This document shows, in pieces, positions 47,170-57,521 of a stretch of DNA of 64,000 nt. The DNA comes from Pseudoxanthomonas suwonensis (GTDB taxonomy: Bacteria > Pseudomonadota > Gammaproteobacteria > Xanthomonadales > Xanthomonadaceae). The stretch is from assembly GCF_010093235.1 (NCBI RefSeq), contig NZ_PDWP01000009.1, positions 53,204 to 117,203 of the forward strand. The letters are read 5' to 3'. The position numbers were made by a program, and so were the translations under genes. The first letter of the stretch is position 1, and each line of letters begins with the position of its first letter. The notes beneath the pieces were generated by a model. The model searched no databases. It saw only the letters and a program-made list of their open reading frames with translations, and was not told the origin of the DNA.

Positions 47170-48096
47170 TCAGTAGCGCGGGATGCTGCCGTCCACGTCC
47201 TGCGCCCAGCGGTCGATGCCGCCCTCGACGTTGAACACCGCGGCAAAGCCCTTGCCGCGGAATTCCTCGGCGGCCTGTGCGCTGCGGCCGCCGTGGTGGC
47301 ACATGAAGGCCAGGCGGGTGTCCTTGGGCAGCGCTTCCAGCTCGGCGCGGCCGTTGCCGTCGAAGGTGCGGTGGGGAATGGAGAGCGAGGCAATCGCGCG
47401 CTCTTCCGGCGGGCGCACGTCGACCAGCACCAGCTCGCCGGTGCCGACCTGGCGCTCGGCCTCGGCCGGGGTGATCCCCTGCACCGGCTTGGGCGCGTTG
47501 GGGTTGTCGATCGCCAGGCCCTGGCCGCGGAAATCGTCCACCCAGTCGATGGTGATGCCGTTGGCGCGGCGGGCGCTGGCCAGGTCGAACTGGATGCGCA
47601 GGCCGCCGGTCTCCACCGCGATGGCGCTGTCGTTGCGCGGCACGATCTGGAAGCGCGGCTGGAAGCGCGCGTCGATCGACAGCGCCAGCGCCGCGCCCGG
47701 CGCGCTGGCCAGGGCGCCGCGCAGCTGCTCGGCGGCGGCCTCGGTCACGGTGACCTGCGGCGGGGTGCGGTCCGGCGCGGGCAGGCCCAGCATCTGCGAC
47801 AGCTCGCCGCTGGAGGCCAGCTGCTCGATGATGTCGGAACCGCCGACCAGCTCGCCGTCGATGTACAGCTGCGGGATGGTCGGCCAGTTGCCGTAGACCT
47901 TGATGCCCTCGCGGATCTCCTGGTCGGCCAGCACGTTGACGTGGGCGTATTCGACGCCCAGGTCCTCCAGCACGCCGCTGGCCTTGGCCGAGAAGCCGCA
48001 CTGCGGCATGCCGGGCTGGCCCTTCATGAACAGCACGACGCGGTTGGCTTGCAGCAGCGATTCGATGCGCGAACGCAGGGCGGGATCCAGGGACAT
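47170..48096 (-). CDS. Three-domain fusion: monothiol glutaredoxin, A-type-scaffold-like domain, rhodanese
   Basis: 308 residues. Domain 1 (1-107) is a Grx4-type monothiol glutaredoxin with CGFS (Cys33) and the glutathione/Fe-S contacts NWPTIPQLYIDGELVGGSDI. Domain 2 (~112-200) resembles the HesB/IscA fold (VTEAAAEQLRGAL; GLRIQFDLASARRANGITID) but lacks the cluster-ligand cysteines. Domain 3 (~208-308) is a rhodanese with catalytic Cys in FMCHHGGRSAQAAEE and end VEGGIDRWA. The combination suggests a role in Fe-S delivery or sulfane-sulfur transfer using glutathione. It looks intact, and a minus-strand terminator follows. Confidence 0.88.
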   Translation of the reverse strand: MSLDPALRSRIESLLQANRVVLFMKGQPGMPQCGFSAKASGVLEDLGVEYAHVNVLADQEIREGIKVYGNWPTIPQLYIDGELVGGSDIIEQLASSGELSQMLGLPAPDRTPPQVTVTEAAAEQLRGALASAPGAALALSIDARFQPRFQIVPRNDSAIAVETGGLRIQFDLASARRANGITIDWVDDFRGQGLAIDNPNAPKPVQGITPAEAERQVGTGELVLVDVRPPEERAIASLSIPHRTFDGNGRAELEALPKDTRLAFMCHHGGRSAQAAEEFRGKGFAAVFNVEGGIDRWAQDVDGSIPRY

Positions 48097-48157
48097 GCGG
48101 GGCTCACGGCTGGTTTTTCAGGGGCTCGCATTCTACGCCCCATGGCATGATGCGGCG

Positions 48158-48934
48158 ATGACCCGACCGGCAACACTGCATCGCATCCCCCGCCGTACGC
48201 ACGCCTGGCTGGCGTGGCTGGCCGCCTCGCAGCTGGCGGTGGCCGTGCTGTGGATCGCCGCCGGGTGGCGCTGGGGCCTGCCGGCGCTGCTGCTGTCGCA
48301 TGCGGCCTTCATCGTGCCGGTGTTCCTGCCGCGGGCCACGCTGTACGCGCCGGCGCTGTCGCGCCTGCCGGGCGACGAGCGCGCGGTCTGGGTCACCATC
48401 GACGACGGTCCATCCGACGACACCCCGGCCGTCCTCGAGGCGCTGGACCGGCACGGCATCCGCGCCACCTTCTTCCTGGTGGGCGAACGCGCCCGGGCGC
48501 GGCCGGAACTGGTGCGTGAGATCGTGCGCCGCGGCCACGAGGTCGCCAACCACACCTGGAGCCATCCCCAGGCCCGGTTCTGGGCGCTCGGCCCGCGCGC
48601 CATGGCCGCCGAGGTCGGGCAGGCGCAGGCCGCGCTCACCGCCTTGGCCGGCCAGCCGCCGCGCTGGTTCCGCGCCGTGGCCGGCCACACCAATCCGTTC
48701 CTCGCTGCGCCGCTGCAGCGCCTGGGCCTGGCGCGGGCGGCGTGGAGCGTGCGCGGCTACGACGCGGTCGATGGCGACGTGGTGCGGGTGTTGCAGCGGA
48801 TCCAGCGCGGCCTGGCACCGGGTGCGATCGTGCTGCTGCACGAGGGCGCGCCGCATGGCCGCAGCGTGGAGATCGTCGAGGCCGCGCTATGCCTGCTGCG
48901 CGAGCAGGGCTACGCCGCGGTCATTCCGGACTGA
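48158..48934 (+). CDS. Polysaccharide deacetylase (NodB-like, CE4) membrane protein
   Basis: 258 residues. Two N-terminal hydrophobic helices (LAWLAASQLAVAVLWIAAGW; LPALLLSHAAFIVPVFLP) precede the NodB domain ~75-255. Metal/catalytic motifs are VTIDDGPSDDTP (Asp-Asp), HEVANHTWSHPQ (His-His) and RAVAGHTNPF; IVLLHEGAPHG carries the late His. It probably removes N-acetyl groups from a cell-surface or peptidoglycan glycan at the membrane. ATG 48158 is used. It is divergent from the Grx fusion; a palindromic repeat follows. Confidence 0.85.
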   Translation: MTRPATLHRIPRRTHAWLAWLAASQLAVAVLWIAAGWRWGLPALLLSHAAFIVPVFLPRATLYAPALSRLPGDERAVWVTIDDGPSDDTPAVLEALDRHGIRATFFLVGERARARPELVREIVRRGHEVANHTWSHPQARFWALGPRAMAAEVGQAQAALTALAGQPPRWFRAVAGHTNPFLAAPLQRLGLARAAWSVRGYDAVDGDVVRVLQRIQRGLAPGAIVLLHEGAPHGRSVEIVEAALCLLREQGYAAVIPD

Positions 48935-49059
48935 GGAGCGTTTGCCCGCCTCTCCCTGGGGGAGAGGGTCGGGTACCGATGCCGACGCAGATGGCAACGC
49001 GTCGGGGCTCCTGCGCGTGGCACGCCCAGGAGCGCGGGCCAGCGGACCGCAAACGCTCC
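48935..49059. repeat. Palindromic intergenic element with nested hairpins
   Basis: Ends GGAGCGTTTGC (48935-48945) and GCAAACGCTCC (49049-49059) are exact inverse copies. Inside are a CCTCTCCC/GGGAGAGG hairpin (48949-48967) and a GCTCCTG/CAGGAGC pair. It lies between two convergent genes and resembles a composite REP-type unit. Confidence 0.55.
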
Positions 49060-49073
49060 CCTTTCGCCCCAGG

Positions 49074-49778
49074 TCAGTCCTTCGTGGCGACCACCAGCCA
49101 GTTGTTGAACGGCGTATCGCCCGCCAGCGGCGAGAATTCGCTGCGCAGGCCGGCGGCGTCGAAGCGCGCCTTCAGCATGTCCGCTTCCGGGTAGTGGATC
49201 GGCGCGGCGTTCATCCAGCCCACCAGGCGCGCGAACACGTCGGTGGTGCGGGTGATGCGGGCGCTGCGGCTGCCGTCGTCCAGGCCCGTGCGGATCACCA
49301 GCTTCGAGCCCGGCTCGAGCATGCCGATCATGGTGTCGACGACCTCGACCTGGCGCTGCGGTTGCAGGAACTGCATCACGTCCAGGATCGCCACGCTGCC
49401 GCGGTGCGGCGGCAGGGTCGTGGACAGGTCGGTGGTCTCGAAGCCGGTGTCCACCAGCCCGGCGCGCGCGGCGGCGCGACGCGCCGAGGCGATCTTGCGG
49501 TGGTCATTGTCCACGCCGAAGTAGCGCAGGGCGATGCCTTCGTGCTTCAGCGCGTGGGCCAGCAGGCCCAGGCCGCAGCCCAGGTCCAGCAGCGGGCCGG
49601 CCGCATCGCGCAGTGCCTCGCACACGCCCGGGTACAGCGGGTCGCTGCGCAGCTTGGCCCGCGCGTAGAAGTAGTGGTAACGGTTGCCCAGCAGCGTGCC
49701 GGGCAGGAACGCGCTGGCAATGCGCGCAGCGGTGTCCCGCGACAGCGGTCGCGGCTGGGGTCGGGGCATCGCGTTCAA
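49074..49778 (-). CDS. Class I SAM-dependent methyltransferase
   Basis: 234 residues. SAM-binding motif I is LLDLGCGLGLLAHAL, motif II acidic end YFGVDNDHRK, motif IV VAILDVMQFLQPQ, then KLVIRTGLDDGS. Substrate unknown; the FARLVGWMNAAPIHYPEADM region may bind it. I use TTG 49778 because it overlaps the SGNH stop as TTGA and has GGAG 6 bases upstream; ATG 49769 is the alternative. It is the last gene of the alaA-like - SGNH - methyltransferase operon. Confidence 0.82.
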   Translation of the reverse strand: MNAMPRPQPRPLSRDTAARIASAFLPGTLLGNRYHYFYARAKLRSDPLYPGVCEALRDAAGPLLDLGCGLGLLAHALKHEGIALRYFGVDNDHRKIASARRAAARAGLVDTGFETTDLSTTLPPHRGSVAILDVMQFLQPQRQVEVVDTMIGMLEPGSKLVIRTGLDDGSRSARITRTTDVFARLVGWMNAAPIHYPEADMLKARFDAAGLRSEFSPLAGDTPFNNWLVVATKD

Positions 49779-50410
49779 GGGGTTCTCCTGCCTTCCAGGG
49801 CCAACCGCGCCGCCGGCAGGGCAAGCGCGGTCCAAAGTGCGTACATGGCCGCCGACGGATGCAGTCCGTCGTCGGCCAGCATGTCCGTTTCGCCGCCACG
49901 CTGGCGGCTGATCGGGCCGATATCGACCCAGTGTGCGCCGGCGCGTGCGGCTTCGTCGCGGCAGACCGCGTTGAAGGCGTCGATCTGCGCGCCCACCAGG
50001 GCGCGGTCGCGGCCCTGGGCGAAGGCGAACGGGGTCACGCCCCAGTCCGGGATCGCCAGCACCACCACCCGCGCCATGTCGCCGCCGGCGAAACCGGCCG
50101 CGCGGCGCAGCAGGGCGGCGAAGCGGTTGCGGAAGCCGTCCGTGTCCAGGCCGCGGTACTGGTCGTTCACGCCGGCCAGCAGGCTGACCAGGGCGTGGTC
50201 CGTGCGGATCGGTGATTGCGCGTGCGCGGCATCGATGCCCGCGTCCAGCTCGGCCGTGGTCCAGCCGGTGGTGGCGATGATCCGCGGCGCGGCCACGTCC
50301 AGGCCTTCGTCGCGCAATGCGGCGGCCAGTTGCACCGGCCAGCGCCCGTCCTCCGCGATGCCCTCTCCGATCGTGTAGGAGTCGCCGAGGGCAAGGAAAC
50401 CTTGCGCCAC
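49775..50410 (-). CDS. SGNH/GDSL-family hydrolase
   Basis: 211 residues. Block I nucleophile GDSYTIGEGI (Ser11), block III LLAGVNDQYRG (Gly/Asn oxyanion residues) and block V DDGLHPSAAMY (Asp-His) are all present. No signal peptide, so an intracellular esterase or acyl hydrolase of unknown substrate. The GTG start at 50410 follows the aminotransferase stop by 1 base, and its own stop overlaps the methyltransferase start, so the three genes form a tight operon. Confidence 0.87.
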   Translation of the reverse strand: MAQGFLALGDSYTIGEGIAEDGRWPVQLAAALRDEGLDVAAPRIIATTGWTTAELDAGIDAAHAQSPIRTDHALVSLLAGVNDQYRGLDTDGFRNRFAALLRRAAGFAGGDMARVVVLAIPDWGVTPFAFAQGRDRALVGAQIDAFNAVCRDEAARAGAHWVDIGPISRQRGGETDMLADDGLHPSAAMYALWTALALPAARLALEGRRTP

Positions 50411-50411
50411 C

Positions 50412-51683
50412 TTATGCCGCCGCGTTCCGCGCCTTGATCGGCACGACCTTGGTGTTCAGCTCCGCGCGACGGGTAAGGGCGCGGTCGATGCGCGCGAACA
50501 CCTCGCGCATCAGTCCGGTCTCCGGCAGCAGGGTCACGCGGAAGTGGTCGCGGTAGGGCACGTTGAAGCTGCTGCCCGGAACGATCAGCACGTCCTCGGT
50601 CTCCAGCAGCTCCAGGGCGAACTGGTGGTCGTCGAAGCCGCGCGCGGCGGCGCCGACCACCGACGGGAACGCATACAGCGCCCCGCGCGGCTCGATCAGG
50701 TGCAGGTGCTCGCTGGCGGCGCAGGCCTCGACCACGGCGCGGCGGGTCTCGTAGAGGCGACCGCCCGGCGCGCACAGCGCGCTGATGGTGTCCGGGCCGT
50801 TGACCGCCGCCTCGATCGCGTACTGGCCGCCGACGTTGGCGCACAGGCGCAGGCCGGACAGCAGGTCCAGGGCGTTGCGGTAGTCGGCGGTGCGCGCCGG
50901 GGAGCCGGTGAGGATCGCCCAGCCCACGCGCCAGCCGCAGGCGCGGTGCACCTTGCTCAGGCCGGAGAAGGTGATGCACGGGTGGTCGCCGGCGATCGGC
51001 GCGGTCGGCTCGAACGCGGCGCTGTCGTACAGCACCTGGTCGTAGATCTCGTCCACCAGCAGCAACAGGTTGTGGCGCTGCGCGACCGCCACCAGGCGCT
51101 CCAGCAGTTCCTTCGGGTAGACCGCGCCGGTGGGGTTGTTCGGGTTGATCAGCACGATCGCGCGGGTGCGCGCGGAAACCAGGGCCTCCACTTCCACCGG
51201 GTCCGGCATGAAGCCGTTCTCCGGCGGGCAGCGGTAGTACACCGGGCGGCCGTCGTTGAGGATGGTCGCCGCCGACCACAGCGGGTAGTCCGGCGACGGC
51301 ACCAGCACCTCGTCGCCCGGGTTGAGCAGGGCGCGCAGGGTCATGTCGATCAGCTCGGACACGCCGTTGCCCACGAACACCCGGTCGGTATCCACGTGCG
51401 GTGCGCCGCGCTTGCGGTAGGCCGAAGCCAGCGCCTCGCGCGCGGCCGGCAGGCCGAGCTGGTGGGTGTACGGATCGGTGTTGTCGATGTCCCGGATGAT
51501 CGCCTGCTGCAGGTGCGCCGGCGCCCGGAAACCGAACGCGCCCGGGTTGCCGATGTTGAGCTTGATCAGCTTGCGTCCCGCCGCCTCGAGCGCATGGGCT
51601 CGCCGGTTGAGCTCGCCGCGGATCTCGTAGCGGACTTCCGACAGGCGCTCGCGCACGGCAAGCGTTTTTTCGGTGGACGGCAT
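50412..51683 (-). CDS. PLP-dependent aminotransferase, AlaA-like
   Basis: 423 residues, class I/II fold-type I aminotransferase. NIGNPGAFGFRAP near the N-terminus, YPLWSAATILNDG, INPNNPTGAVYP, DEIYDQVLYD and the PLP-lysine motif SGLSKVHRACGWRVGW match glutamate-pyruvate aminotransferases such as AlaA. Alanine synthesis is therefore the likely role, though related enzymes act on valine or aspartate. ATG 51683 opens MPSTEKTLAVRERLSE; a start four codons upstream is possible. It heads the operon with the SGNH hydrolase and methyltransferase. Confidence 0.88.
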   Translation of the reverse strand: MPSTEKTLAVRERLSEVRYEIRGELNRRAHALEAAGRKLIKLNIGNPGAFGFRAPAHLQQAIIRDIDNTDPYTHQLGLPAAREALASAYRKRGAPHVDTDRVFVGNGVSELIDMTLRALLNPGDEVLVPSPDYPLWSAATILNDGRPVYYRCPPENGFMPDPVEVEALVSARTRAIVLINPNNPTGAVYPKELLERLVAVAQRHNLLLLVDEIYDQVLYDSAAFEPTAPIAGDHPCITFSGLSKVHRACGWRVGWAILTGSPARTADYRNALDLLSGLRLCANVGGQYAIEAAVNGPDTISALCAPGGRLYETRRAVVEACAASEHLHLIEPRGALYAFPSVVGAAARGFDDHQFALELLETEDVLIVPGSSFNVPYRDHFRVTLLPETGLMREVFARIDRALTRRAELNTKVVPIKARNAAA

Positions 51684-51864
51684 GGCAGGGCCCAAGGGGG
51701 CGGGTCAGGGTCTTGCATGGTATCGGAAATATCCGCCTGCGGCGCCAGCGGCACGGGGCCTGCCGTTTCCCCGGAAACCAAGCGGGACGGGGCCTGCCGG
51801 GTGCAAACGGTTACCCGTGACCGGATGCACACCGGGCCCACGCTGTCGCGGCCAGGGCGGGCAC

Positions 51865-51870
51865 TACAAT
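51865..51870 (+). promoter_or_regulatory. Possible -10 element of rsgA
   Basis: TACAAT, a 5/6 match to TATAAT, lies 7 bases before ATG 51878 and overlaps the alternative ATG 51869, arguing for the downstream start. No recognisable -35 was found. Confidence 0.3.
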
Positions 51871-51877
51871 GCGCGCG

Positions 51878-52987
51878 ATGGATCTCCCCGCACCCGACTA
51901 CACCGCGCTGCAAAGGATCGGCTGGCCCTGGGCCGGCCCGCCCGAGGACCCGGCCTGGCAGGCCCTGTTCGAACGCCACCCCGAAGGCCGTCCGGCCCGG
52001 GTCAGCGAGCAGCACCGCACCGGCTACGTGCTGGCCGACGCGCCGGACACCGGGTTCCGGGTCGAATCGCCCCCCGAATGGCAGCGCCGCCCGGTGTTCA
52101 CCGCCGATGGCGTGCCCCTGCACGAGCGCGCCGCGGTCGGCGACTGGGTGCTGCACGACGGCCGTCGCATCCTCGCCATGCTGCCGCGGCGCACCGCGAT
52201 CAAGCGCGCCGCCGCCGGCGAGCATTACCAGCAGCAGGTGATCGCGGCCAACGTCGATACCGCCTTCGTGGTCTGCGGCCTGGACGCCGACTTCAATCCG
52301 CGCCGCATCGAGCGCTACCTGCTGCTGGTCGGCGGTGGCGGGGTGCAGCCGGTGGTGGTGCTGACCAAGGCCGACCTCAACGGCGAGGCCCCCGGGCTTG
52401 CGCTGGAGGCGCTGGAAGACCTGCGTGCCCTGGGCGTGCCGGTGCTGGCACTGAACGCGAAGGACCCGCAGGCGGCCGCCGCGCTGTCGCCGTGGCTGGC
52501 ACCCGGCTGCACCGCGGTCCTGGTCGGTTCCTCCGGTGCCGGCAAGTCCACCCTCACCAACAGCCTGCTGGGCCGGGAGCGGATGAAGACCGGCGAGGTC
52601 CGCGCCAGCGACTCGCGTGGCCGCCATACCACCACCCATCGCGCCCTGGTCCCGCTGCCCTCCGGCGCCTGCCTGGTCGACACCCCCGGCATGCGCGAGC
52701 TCAAGCCCACCGGCGAGGAGGAGCTGGCCGACGGCGGCTTCGGCGACATCGAGGAACTGGCCACGCAGTGCCGTTTCAACGACTGCGCCCACCACAGTGA
52801 GCCCGGCTGCGCGGTGCGCGCGGCGGTCGAGGACGGCTGCCTCGATCCGGGCCGGGTCGCCAACTACCTCAAGCTGCGCGAGGAAGTGGCCGGCGCCGCC
52901 GAACGCCTGGCCCAGCGCCTGGCGCAGAAGGCCGACACCCGGGGGCCCGGGCGCGGCCGCCGCCCGGCCCCGCGTCCGCGACGCTGA
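51878..52987 (+). CDS. rsgA: Ribosome small-subunit biogenesis GTPase RsgA
   Basis: 369 residues. Circularly permuted GTPase motif order: G4 VVLTKADL first, then G1 GSSGAGKSTLTN and G3 DTPGMRELKP. An N-terminal OB-fold (~30-115) and a C-terminal Zn site CRFNDCAHHSEPGC complete the RsgA/YjeQ architecture; a basic Arg/Pro tail follows. It checks 30S decoding-centre maturation. ATG 51878 gives MDLPAPDYTALQRIGWPW. It is divergent from the aminotransferase gene. Confidence 0.93.
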   Translation: MDLPAPDYTALQRIGWPWAGPPEDPAWQALFERHPEGRPARVSEQHRTGYVLADAPDTGFRVESPPEWQRRPVFTADGVPLHERAAVGDWVLHDGRRILAMLPRRTAIKRAAAGEHYQQQVIAANVDTAFVVCGLDADFNPRRIERYLLLVGGGGVQPVVVLTKADLNGEAPGLALEALEDLRALGVPVLALNAKDPQAAAALSPWLAPGCTAVLVGSSGAGKSTLTNSLLGRERMKTGEVRASDSRGRHTTTHRALVPLPSGACLVDTPGMRELKPTGEEELADGGFGDIEELATQCRFNDCAHHSEPGCAVRAAVEDGCLDPGRVANYLKLREEVAGAAERLAQRLAQKADTRGPGRGRRPAPRPRR

Positions 52988-53033
52988 CCATTGCGGTACG
53001 GTGCGGCGGTGTCGCCGCACCGCGGAACCGCCG

Positions 53034-54278
53034 ATGACCGACGCCATCGCCCGCCACGCCGCCCTGGACAAGCGCCTGGTCCGGGCCGCGCGCGGCATCC
53101 GTCTGCTGGGCCTGGCCAGCTGGCCGGCCAGCGTGCAGCACGGGTTCCTGGCCAACTGGCGCCAGGGCAGGGCGACCCTGCCGCAGGTCGCGTACCCGAA
53201 GCTGGACTTCGCCGAGGCCCGCGCCGAACTGCAGGCCGTGGCCGACGCCGCCGACCCCGGTCATCCGCTGGGCGCCTACCTGCGGGATTCGGCCGCCAGC
53301 TGGGACCGCGCCGCCCGCCTGCTGGAGAACCTCGGCACGGCCCAGGCCGGCGCCGAGGCCATCGCCCTGTTCGGCCGGCCCGACGATCCGCTGCCCGGCG
53401 ACGGCCCGACCACCCGCGAAGCGGCCCACCACTTCATCCAGATCGCCAGCGAGCTGGACCACGAGCTGTTCTCTCCGGCCGAACAGGTGCCGGTCTCGGC
53501 GACCGCCCTGGCCCTGCAGCTGCAGGGCGACCTCGACGAGTTCTTCGGCGGCCGGGTGGTCCAGGTCGAGCTGGACCCGGACCTGATCGCCAAGGCCGCC
53601 GCCGGAGCGACCCGTATCCGCCTGCGCGCCGGCGCCGCCTTCCGCGACTACGACCGGCGCCAGCTGTTCCACCACGAGGCGCTGGTCCATTCCCTGACCG
53701 CGCTCAACGGCCGCAACCAGCAGGTGCTGCCCAGCCTGGCCCTGGCTTCGCCGCGCGTCACCGCCACCCAGGAGGGCCTGGCCACCTTCGCCGAGCAGAT
53801 CACCGGCAGCATCGACATCGGCCGCATGAAGCGCATCAGCCTGCGCACCGAGGCCGTGGCGATGGCGCTGGACGGCGCCGACTTCCTGCAGGTGTTCGGC
53901 TACTTCCTCGGCGCCGGCCAGGGCGAGGAGGAGAGCTTTGCCTCGGCCCAGCGCGTGTTCCGCGGCGTTCCGCTGTCCGGCGGCTGCGCCTTCACCAAGG
54001 ACACGGTGTACCTGCGCGGCCTGCTGGGCGTGCACACCTTCTTCCGCGGCGCGCTGCAGCGCGACCGCCTGCACCTGTGCCGCTGGCTGCTGGCCGGCAA
54101 GATGACCCTGGACGACGTGGCCCGCTTCGAACCGCTGTTCGCCGACGGCACCCTGGTCCCGCCGCGTTGGCTGCCCCCTTGGATCGAGCGCGCCGGCGGC
54201 CTGGCCGGGCTGCTGGCCTTCTCGCTGTTCGCAAACCGCATCCGGATGGACCGCATCGGCGACGGCGCGGCGCGCTGA
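53034..54278 (+). CDS. DUF1704 (QEGLA-motif) putative metallohydrolase
   Basis: 414 residues. The family-defining ATQEGLATFAEQ is at ~245, preceded by a gluzincin-like LFHHEALVHSLTALNGRNQQ; together these resemble an HExxH-related peptidase site in which His/Glu residues are rearranged (HHEALVH). The family is described as flavohaemoglobin expression-modulating QEGLA proteins; enzymatic activity is inferred. No signal peptide or strong TM, though LLGVHTFFRGALQ is hydrophobic. It follows rsgA by 46 bases. Confidence 0.87.
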   Translation: MTDAIARHAALDKRLVRAARGIRLLGLASWPASVQHGFLANWRQGRATLPQVAYPKLDFAEARAELQAVADAADPGHPLGAYLRDSAASWDRAARLLENLGTAQAGAEAIALFGRPDDPLPGDGPTTREAAHHFIQIASELDHELFSPAEQVPVSATALALQLQGDLDEFFGGRVVQVELDPDLIAKAAAGATRIRLRAGAAFRDYDRRQLFHHEALVHSLTALNGRNQQVLPSLALASPRVTATQEGLATFAEQITGSIDIGRMKRISLRTEAVAMALDGADFLQVFGYFLGAGQGEEESFASAQRVFRGVPLSGGCAFTKDTVYLRGLLGVHTFFRGALQRDRLHLCRWLLAGKMTLDDVARFEPLFADGTLVPPRWLPPWIERAGGLAGLLAFSLFANRIRMDRIGDGAAR

Positions 54279-54470
54279 GCGGGCCGGCGAGGGCGCGACG
54301 ACCGCTGGCGAGCGCTGTCAGGCCCCGTGGCGCATGCATGCCGGCTTTTGCTGCACTGCATCGAAGCCCCGCCGGTCGGCCGGTTGCCACCTCCGCGCTG
54401 AATGCAAGGGGCCGCGCGCGCGCCGGAACGCTTAGAATCGAGCCCCCTTGCGCCGCGCCGAACCCGATCG

Positions 54471-56762
<2,292 letters not shown>

Positions 56763-56816
56763 TCCTCTCCTCCTGCCCCGACGGGCGGGTACGGATCCCC
56801 ACGGAAAACGTCGCAC

Positions 56817-56840
56817 GGGTGTCGGAAATTTCCGACACCC
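56817..56840. promoter_or_regulatory. 24-base perfect palindrome between maeB and the peptide island
   Basis: GGGTGTCGGAAA at 56817-56828 is followed directly by its exact reverse complement. CGCCTTTTGG lies downstream, so it could be the maeB terminator. It also sits 16 bases upstream of TATAGA (56857-56862), a -10 candidate for the peptide genes, so an operator role is possible. Confidence 0.5.
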
Positions 56841-56931
56841 ACGGGCGCCTTTTGGATATAGAACTCTCCAGGCGTTGAGGCATCTTCCCGGATGCGCCAT
56901 GAGGGCGCATCTGACTTCAAGGAGGAATGTC

Positions 56932-57105
56932 ATGAGGGAACTCAATCCATCCGAGCTGCGTGAGGTGCAGGGTGGTGTGCGGGCGCTTGCCGCCGTCGGC
57001 GCGGTACTCGCGTGGGCGCATGCCAACAGGGGCTCGCTGCACACGATCTGGAAGGCCGCCAGGGCCGAGAACGCGCGGCTCAATGCCGCACACCAGCAAC
57101 ACTAG
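56932..57105 (+). CDS. Double-glycine-leader peptide 1 (bacteriocin-like)
   Basis: 57 residues. The leader MRELNPSELREVQGG has the L-x-x-L-x-x-V-x-GG pattern of class II bacteriocin and microcin precursors that are cleaved and exported by C39-peptidase ABC transporters. The mature part (42 residues) begins VRALAAVGAVLAWAHANRG and continues as an amphipathic helix rich in Ala, Asn, His and Arg, with no Cys. Ribosome site GGAGG is 6 bases from ATG 56932. The mature sequence is closely matched by the leaderless 47-residue protein at 57378-57521. It opens the island, 12 bases before peptide 2, and is probably co-transcribed with it. Confidence 0.82.
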   Translation: MRELNPSELREVQGGVRALAAVGAVLAWAHANRGSLHTIWKAARAENARLNAAHQQH

Positions 57106-57117
57106 GAGGCGGCAGTC

Positions 57118-57324
57118 ATGAGTCTTCGGACCTTGTCCCTCCAGGAGCTGACCCTGGTCTCGGGTGGTTCGGCGGATGCCGAAGCGGACGAGGATGTCGG
57201 CAAGGCATTGGCCCGGATCTACCACGGCCTGACCTCTGCCGAGTCCCGTATCGGCAGGGTGATCTTTGGACCGCCCGGGGCGATCTATGGCGCGTTCTAC
57301 CATTACCGTCGCCAGCTTCACTGA
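57118..57324 (+). CDS. Double-glycine-leader peptide 2 (bacteriocin-like)
   Basis: 68 residues. Leader MSLRTLSLQELTLVSGG, a textbook GG leader, with cleavage expected after residue 17. The mature ~51 residues start acidic (SADAEADEDVGKALARIYHG) and end in a basic/aromatic helix with spaced glycines (VIFGPPGAIYGAFYHYRRQL). Such GxxxG-like spacing is common in two-peptide class IIb bacteriocins, so peptides 1 and 2 could act as a pair. Ribosome site AGGAGG is 8 bases before the ATG. An 11-bp hairpin follows the stop. Confidence 0.82.
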   Translation: MSLRTLSLQELTLVSGGSADAEADEDVGKALARIYHGLTSAESRIGRVIFGPPGAIYGAFYHYRRQLH

Positions 57325-57331
57325 AGTAACC

Positions 57332-57358
57332 GGTCCGGCCCCCACCAGGGGCCGGACC
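57332..57358 (+). terminator. Hairpin after GG peptide 2
   Basis: Perfect 11-bp stem GGTCCGGCCCC / GGGGCCGGACC, 5-base loop, no T-run. It could be an attenuator or an mRNA processing/stability element between the peptide genes and the 47-residue ORF. Confidence 0.6.
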
Positions 57359-57377
57359 ATCCGGATGGAGCAGAAGC

Positions 57378-57521
57378 ATGAAAATGAAGAACAGCCACTG
57401 GTGGGCACTGATCCTGGTTGGCGCATTCCTCTACTCCTGGCACAACCGAGCAAGCTTCATCGCGATTGCCAAGACGGCTTACGAGACCAATGCCGAGCTT
57501 TCCAGGGCATGTGGGCAGTAA
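57378..57521 (+). CDS. 47-residue membrane peptide, leaderless paralogue of GG peptide 1
   Basis: Sequence MKMKNSHWWALILVGAFLYS is followed by the polar helix WHNRASFIAIAKTAYETNAE and ends LSRACGQ. One TM segment lies at about residues 8-20. From residue 10 onwards it aligns with mature peptide 1 with a single one-residue gap: shared A-L..VGA.L, H-NR.S, I.K.A and NA.L..A, by hand count 17 identities over about 36 positions. The GG leader is replaced by a short Lys/Trp start. GGAG lies 8 bases before ATG 57378. It may be an immunity peptide resembling its toxin, or a second effector. Confidence 0.7.
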   Translation: MKMKNSHWWALILVGAFLYSWHNRASFIAIAKTAYETNAELSRACGQ

